Shown piece by piece: positions 22,840 to 24,219 of a DNA stretch of 24,219 nucleotides. Made by a program: the position numbers and the translations under genes. Each line of letters begins with the position of its first letter. Within the stretch, counting starts at the first letter, position 1. Source of the stretch: Deltaproteobacteria bacterium (GTDB lineage: Bacteria > Desulfobacterota > Syntrophia > Syntrophales > UBA5619); the NCBI GenBank assembly GCA_026388365.1, contig JAPLJW010000336.1:1-24219 (forward strand), given 5' to 3'. The notes beneath the pieces are model-generated. The model was not told where the DNA came from and made no database searches. It saw only the letters and a program-made list of their open reading frames with translations.

Positions 22840-24219
22840 ATGCAGCCGGAAGTCCGGACCATCGAAGCCCGCAGCCGGCGGGAACGTGAATTGAAAAGGA
22901 AAGAGGTCCGCCGCCTGCTCGAAGACTTCTATCGCATCGAGCAGAACACGGCCGGCAAGATCATCGACGTTTTTTTCAAAGACGATTTCCTGCCGAACTG
23001 GTATTTCCATTCGAACCGGGCCGAGGACGTGGCGAGCGACATCTTCATCATCAGCCAGCTTCTGTCGGCCAAAGACGAGTATCTCATGCATACCAGCCTC
23101 GACGGCAAAAAGATCACCTATTTCCTGAATGTGGGGCGGGACGTTCCCGGAAGACTGAAAACCATCCTGACCCAGAACAGCACGCTCGACGTCACCTCCT
23201 ACGATTCGATGAAGACGCGTTCGGGCCTCAGGTTCATCACCATCGAAAAGGCCGGTGCAGAGGGGATCCCCATGGGCCGGGATGAAGAGGCCGCTGCGGC
23301 GCGGATCCTGGCCCAGCTTCGCCAGCGGGCCGCCGGCCTGGGCCACCGTCACACCGAGGCGTTCATCGCCGGTCTGCCGGTGAACTACCTCAATGAGGAG
23401 GTCAACACCTTTGTCGTGCCCCCCCGTATTTTCCGGCACGAACTCATTTTCGAACAGGTCCACGCCGGCGGAGGGTTTTTTATCGGTCGGGAGAGCACCG
23501 AGGGCGAGCATGGCGAGCCGAGCGAGCGGCTTTCCGCGCGCGAGACCCGGTTTCATCTCGGCTTCGAGGAGCCGGACATTGCCTTCATCCTGGAGGTGCT
23601 CGATGTCGTGCAAAAACTGGAAATCAACATAAATCGTTCCTATTACGACCGTTTTACACCCCCCGCGGGCGGAGGCGCGGCCATGGGCATCATGACCTTT
23701 TATCTCGATCCCTCCGTGGACACCGCCAATCTGGAAAAGGCCCTGGCTGGGCTGAAAAAAGGGGCGCATGGAGGCCGGATGAAAGACGGCAACCTGCTGG
23801 TCGATCTCGAATCGATCCTGCGCGGCCTGAGCCGGCACGGACTGGCTCAGGAAGAGACGGTCAGCCTGCTGCGGCGACTGCGGGCCTATACCGAGGTCAA
23901 TGCGGACACCTCGATCGAGGCGGAATTCGGGAACTTCCTGCTGAACTCCTTGAGCGATTTCCTGGAGGCGGCCGATTCGCTCGGGTTGTCGGACAACCCG
24001 CGCATCATGCAACGCCTACTCGGTTTCGACGCGTTCGAGGAATTCTGGGTGGACACCAAGTGCGGCCAGACCGTCGCGGTCACCGAGGGCTTCCGCACGA
24101 GACACAATTCCGCCCGCGGGACGGCCAAAGGCGGCCTGCGCATCGACCCGATCGTCGAGTTCTCCGAGGTGGCGGCCCTCGCCTTCATGATGACCTGGAA
24201 ATGCGCCCACTCGAAGATC
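22840..24219 (+). CDS. Glu/Leu/Phe/Val-type glutamate dehydrogenase, large form (partial, runs off the window)
   Basis: The frame is open from ATG 22840 for exactly 460 codons to the window edge. The first about 420 residues form an N-terminal extension with no catalytic motif (regulatory, ACT-like in long NAD-dependent glutamate dehydrogenases). The dehydrogenase core begins near the end with TRHNSARGTAKGGLRIDP and VEFSEVAALAFMMTWKCA, the substrate-binding segment of ELFV dehydrogenases; the catalytic GGGKGG and NAD domain lie beyond the window. The reaction is oxidative deamination of glutamate to 2-oxoglutarate and ammonia, cytoplasmic. A long minus-strand frame (22783-24012) is antisense to this gene and is a shadow. 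Confidence 0.92.
   Translation, partial: MQPEVRTIEARSRRERELKRKEVRRLLEDFYRIEQNTAGKIIDVFFKDDFLPNWYFHSNRAEDVASDIFIISQLLSAKDEYLMHTSLDGKKITYFLNVGRDVPGRLKTILTQNSTLDVTSYDSMKTRSGLRFITIEKAGAEGIPMGRDEEAAAARILAQLRQRAAGLGHRHTEAFIAGLPVNYLNEEVNTFVVPPRIFRHELIFEQVHAGGGFFIGRESTEGEHGEPSERLSARETRFHLGFEEPDIAFILEVLDVVQKLEININRSYYDRFTPPAGGGAAMGIMTFYLDPSVDTANLEKALAGLKKGAHGGRMKDGNLLVDLESILRGLSRHGLAQEETVSLLRRLRAYTEVNADTSIEAEFGNFLLNSLSDFLEAADSLGLSDNPRIMQRLLGFDAFEEFWVDTKCGQTVAVTEGFRTRHNSARGTAKGGLRIDPIVEFSEVAALAFMMTWKCAHSKI

Noticed and set aside
22783..24012. Minus-strand frame of 409 codons
   Set aside because: Antisense to the glutamate dehydrogenase frame, whose plus-strand translation has clear family motifs; long antisense frames are common in GC-rich genes.
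1..24219. tRNA, rRNA, CRISPR arrays and complete insertion sequences
   Set aside because: None recognised on reading either strand; the only repeats are the asnB duplication, the palindromes and the GGGGGTCAG boxes.

Overview
This window reads as part of a surface-polysaccharide (lipopolysaccharide, O-antigen or exopolysaccharide) biosynthesis locus of a Gram-negative bacterium, followed by a housekeeping block. Two GT9 (heptosyltransferase-family) proteins, three GT4 glycosyltransferases, a WecA/MraY-type polyprenyl-phosphate sugar-phosphate transferase, a glutamine-hydrolysing asparagine synthase and the WbqC/PIG-L/DegT neighbourhood fit an anaerobic Desulfobacterota lineage such as Syntrophales. 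That placement is inference from gene content; no phylogenetic marker is present.

Region A (1-8853, + strand, lower GC) is a row of glycan genes: the tail of an unidentified gene, a GNAT acetyltransferase, two GT4 enzymes, a GT9 enzyme, a strikingly AT-rich fucosyltransferase-superfamily protein, two SAM methyltransferases, a second GT9 enzyme, and a zinc-ribbon methyltransferase. No flippase, polymerase or ABC exporter is present, so export must be encoded elsewhere.

Region B (8937-10253) is a scar. A truncated copy of the 5' end of asnB is followed by a two-gene toxin-antitoxin-like module (a DUF6922-like protein and an AbiEii-type nucleotidyltransferase, overlapping by 40 nt) and then by the intact asnB. 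The two asnB starts form a 270-bp direct repeat with mosaic identity, and the module sits between them. GC content appears to step up here, so this looks like a recombination joint between a variable glycan island and a more conserved block.

Region C (10254-18492, + strand, higher GC) is a tight operon: asnB, a CapM-like GT4, a large inverted repeat, a membrane PHP-like protein that has lost its HxH motif, WbqC, PIG-L deacetylase, DegT aminotransferase and the WecA/MraY-type initiating transferase. Several junctions are 4-bp stop/start overlaps. Together they suggest building and modifying an amino sugar on a polyprenyl carrier.

Region D (18493-24219) leaves the glycan theme: a glyoxalase II-like metallo-hydrolase (+); a minus-strand set DUF493/YbeD - ettA - radical SAM protein; and, divergent from it, the N-terminal 460 residues of a large glutamate dehydrogenase that runs off the window. 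No tRNA, rRNA, CRISPR array or intact insertion sequence was seen.
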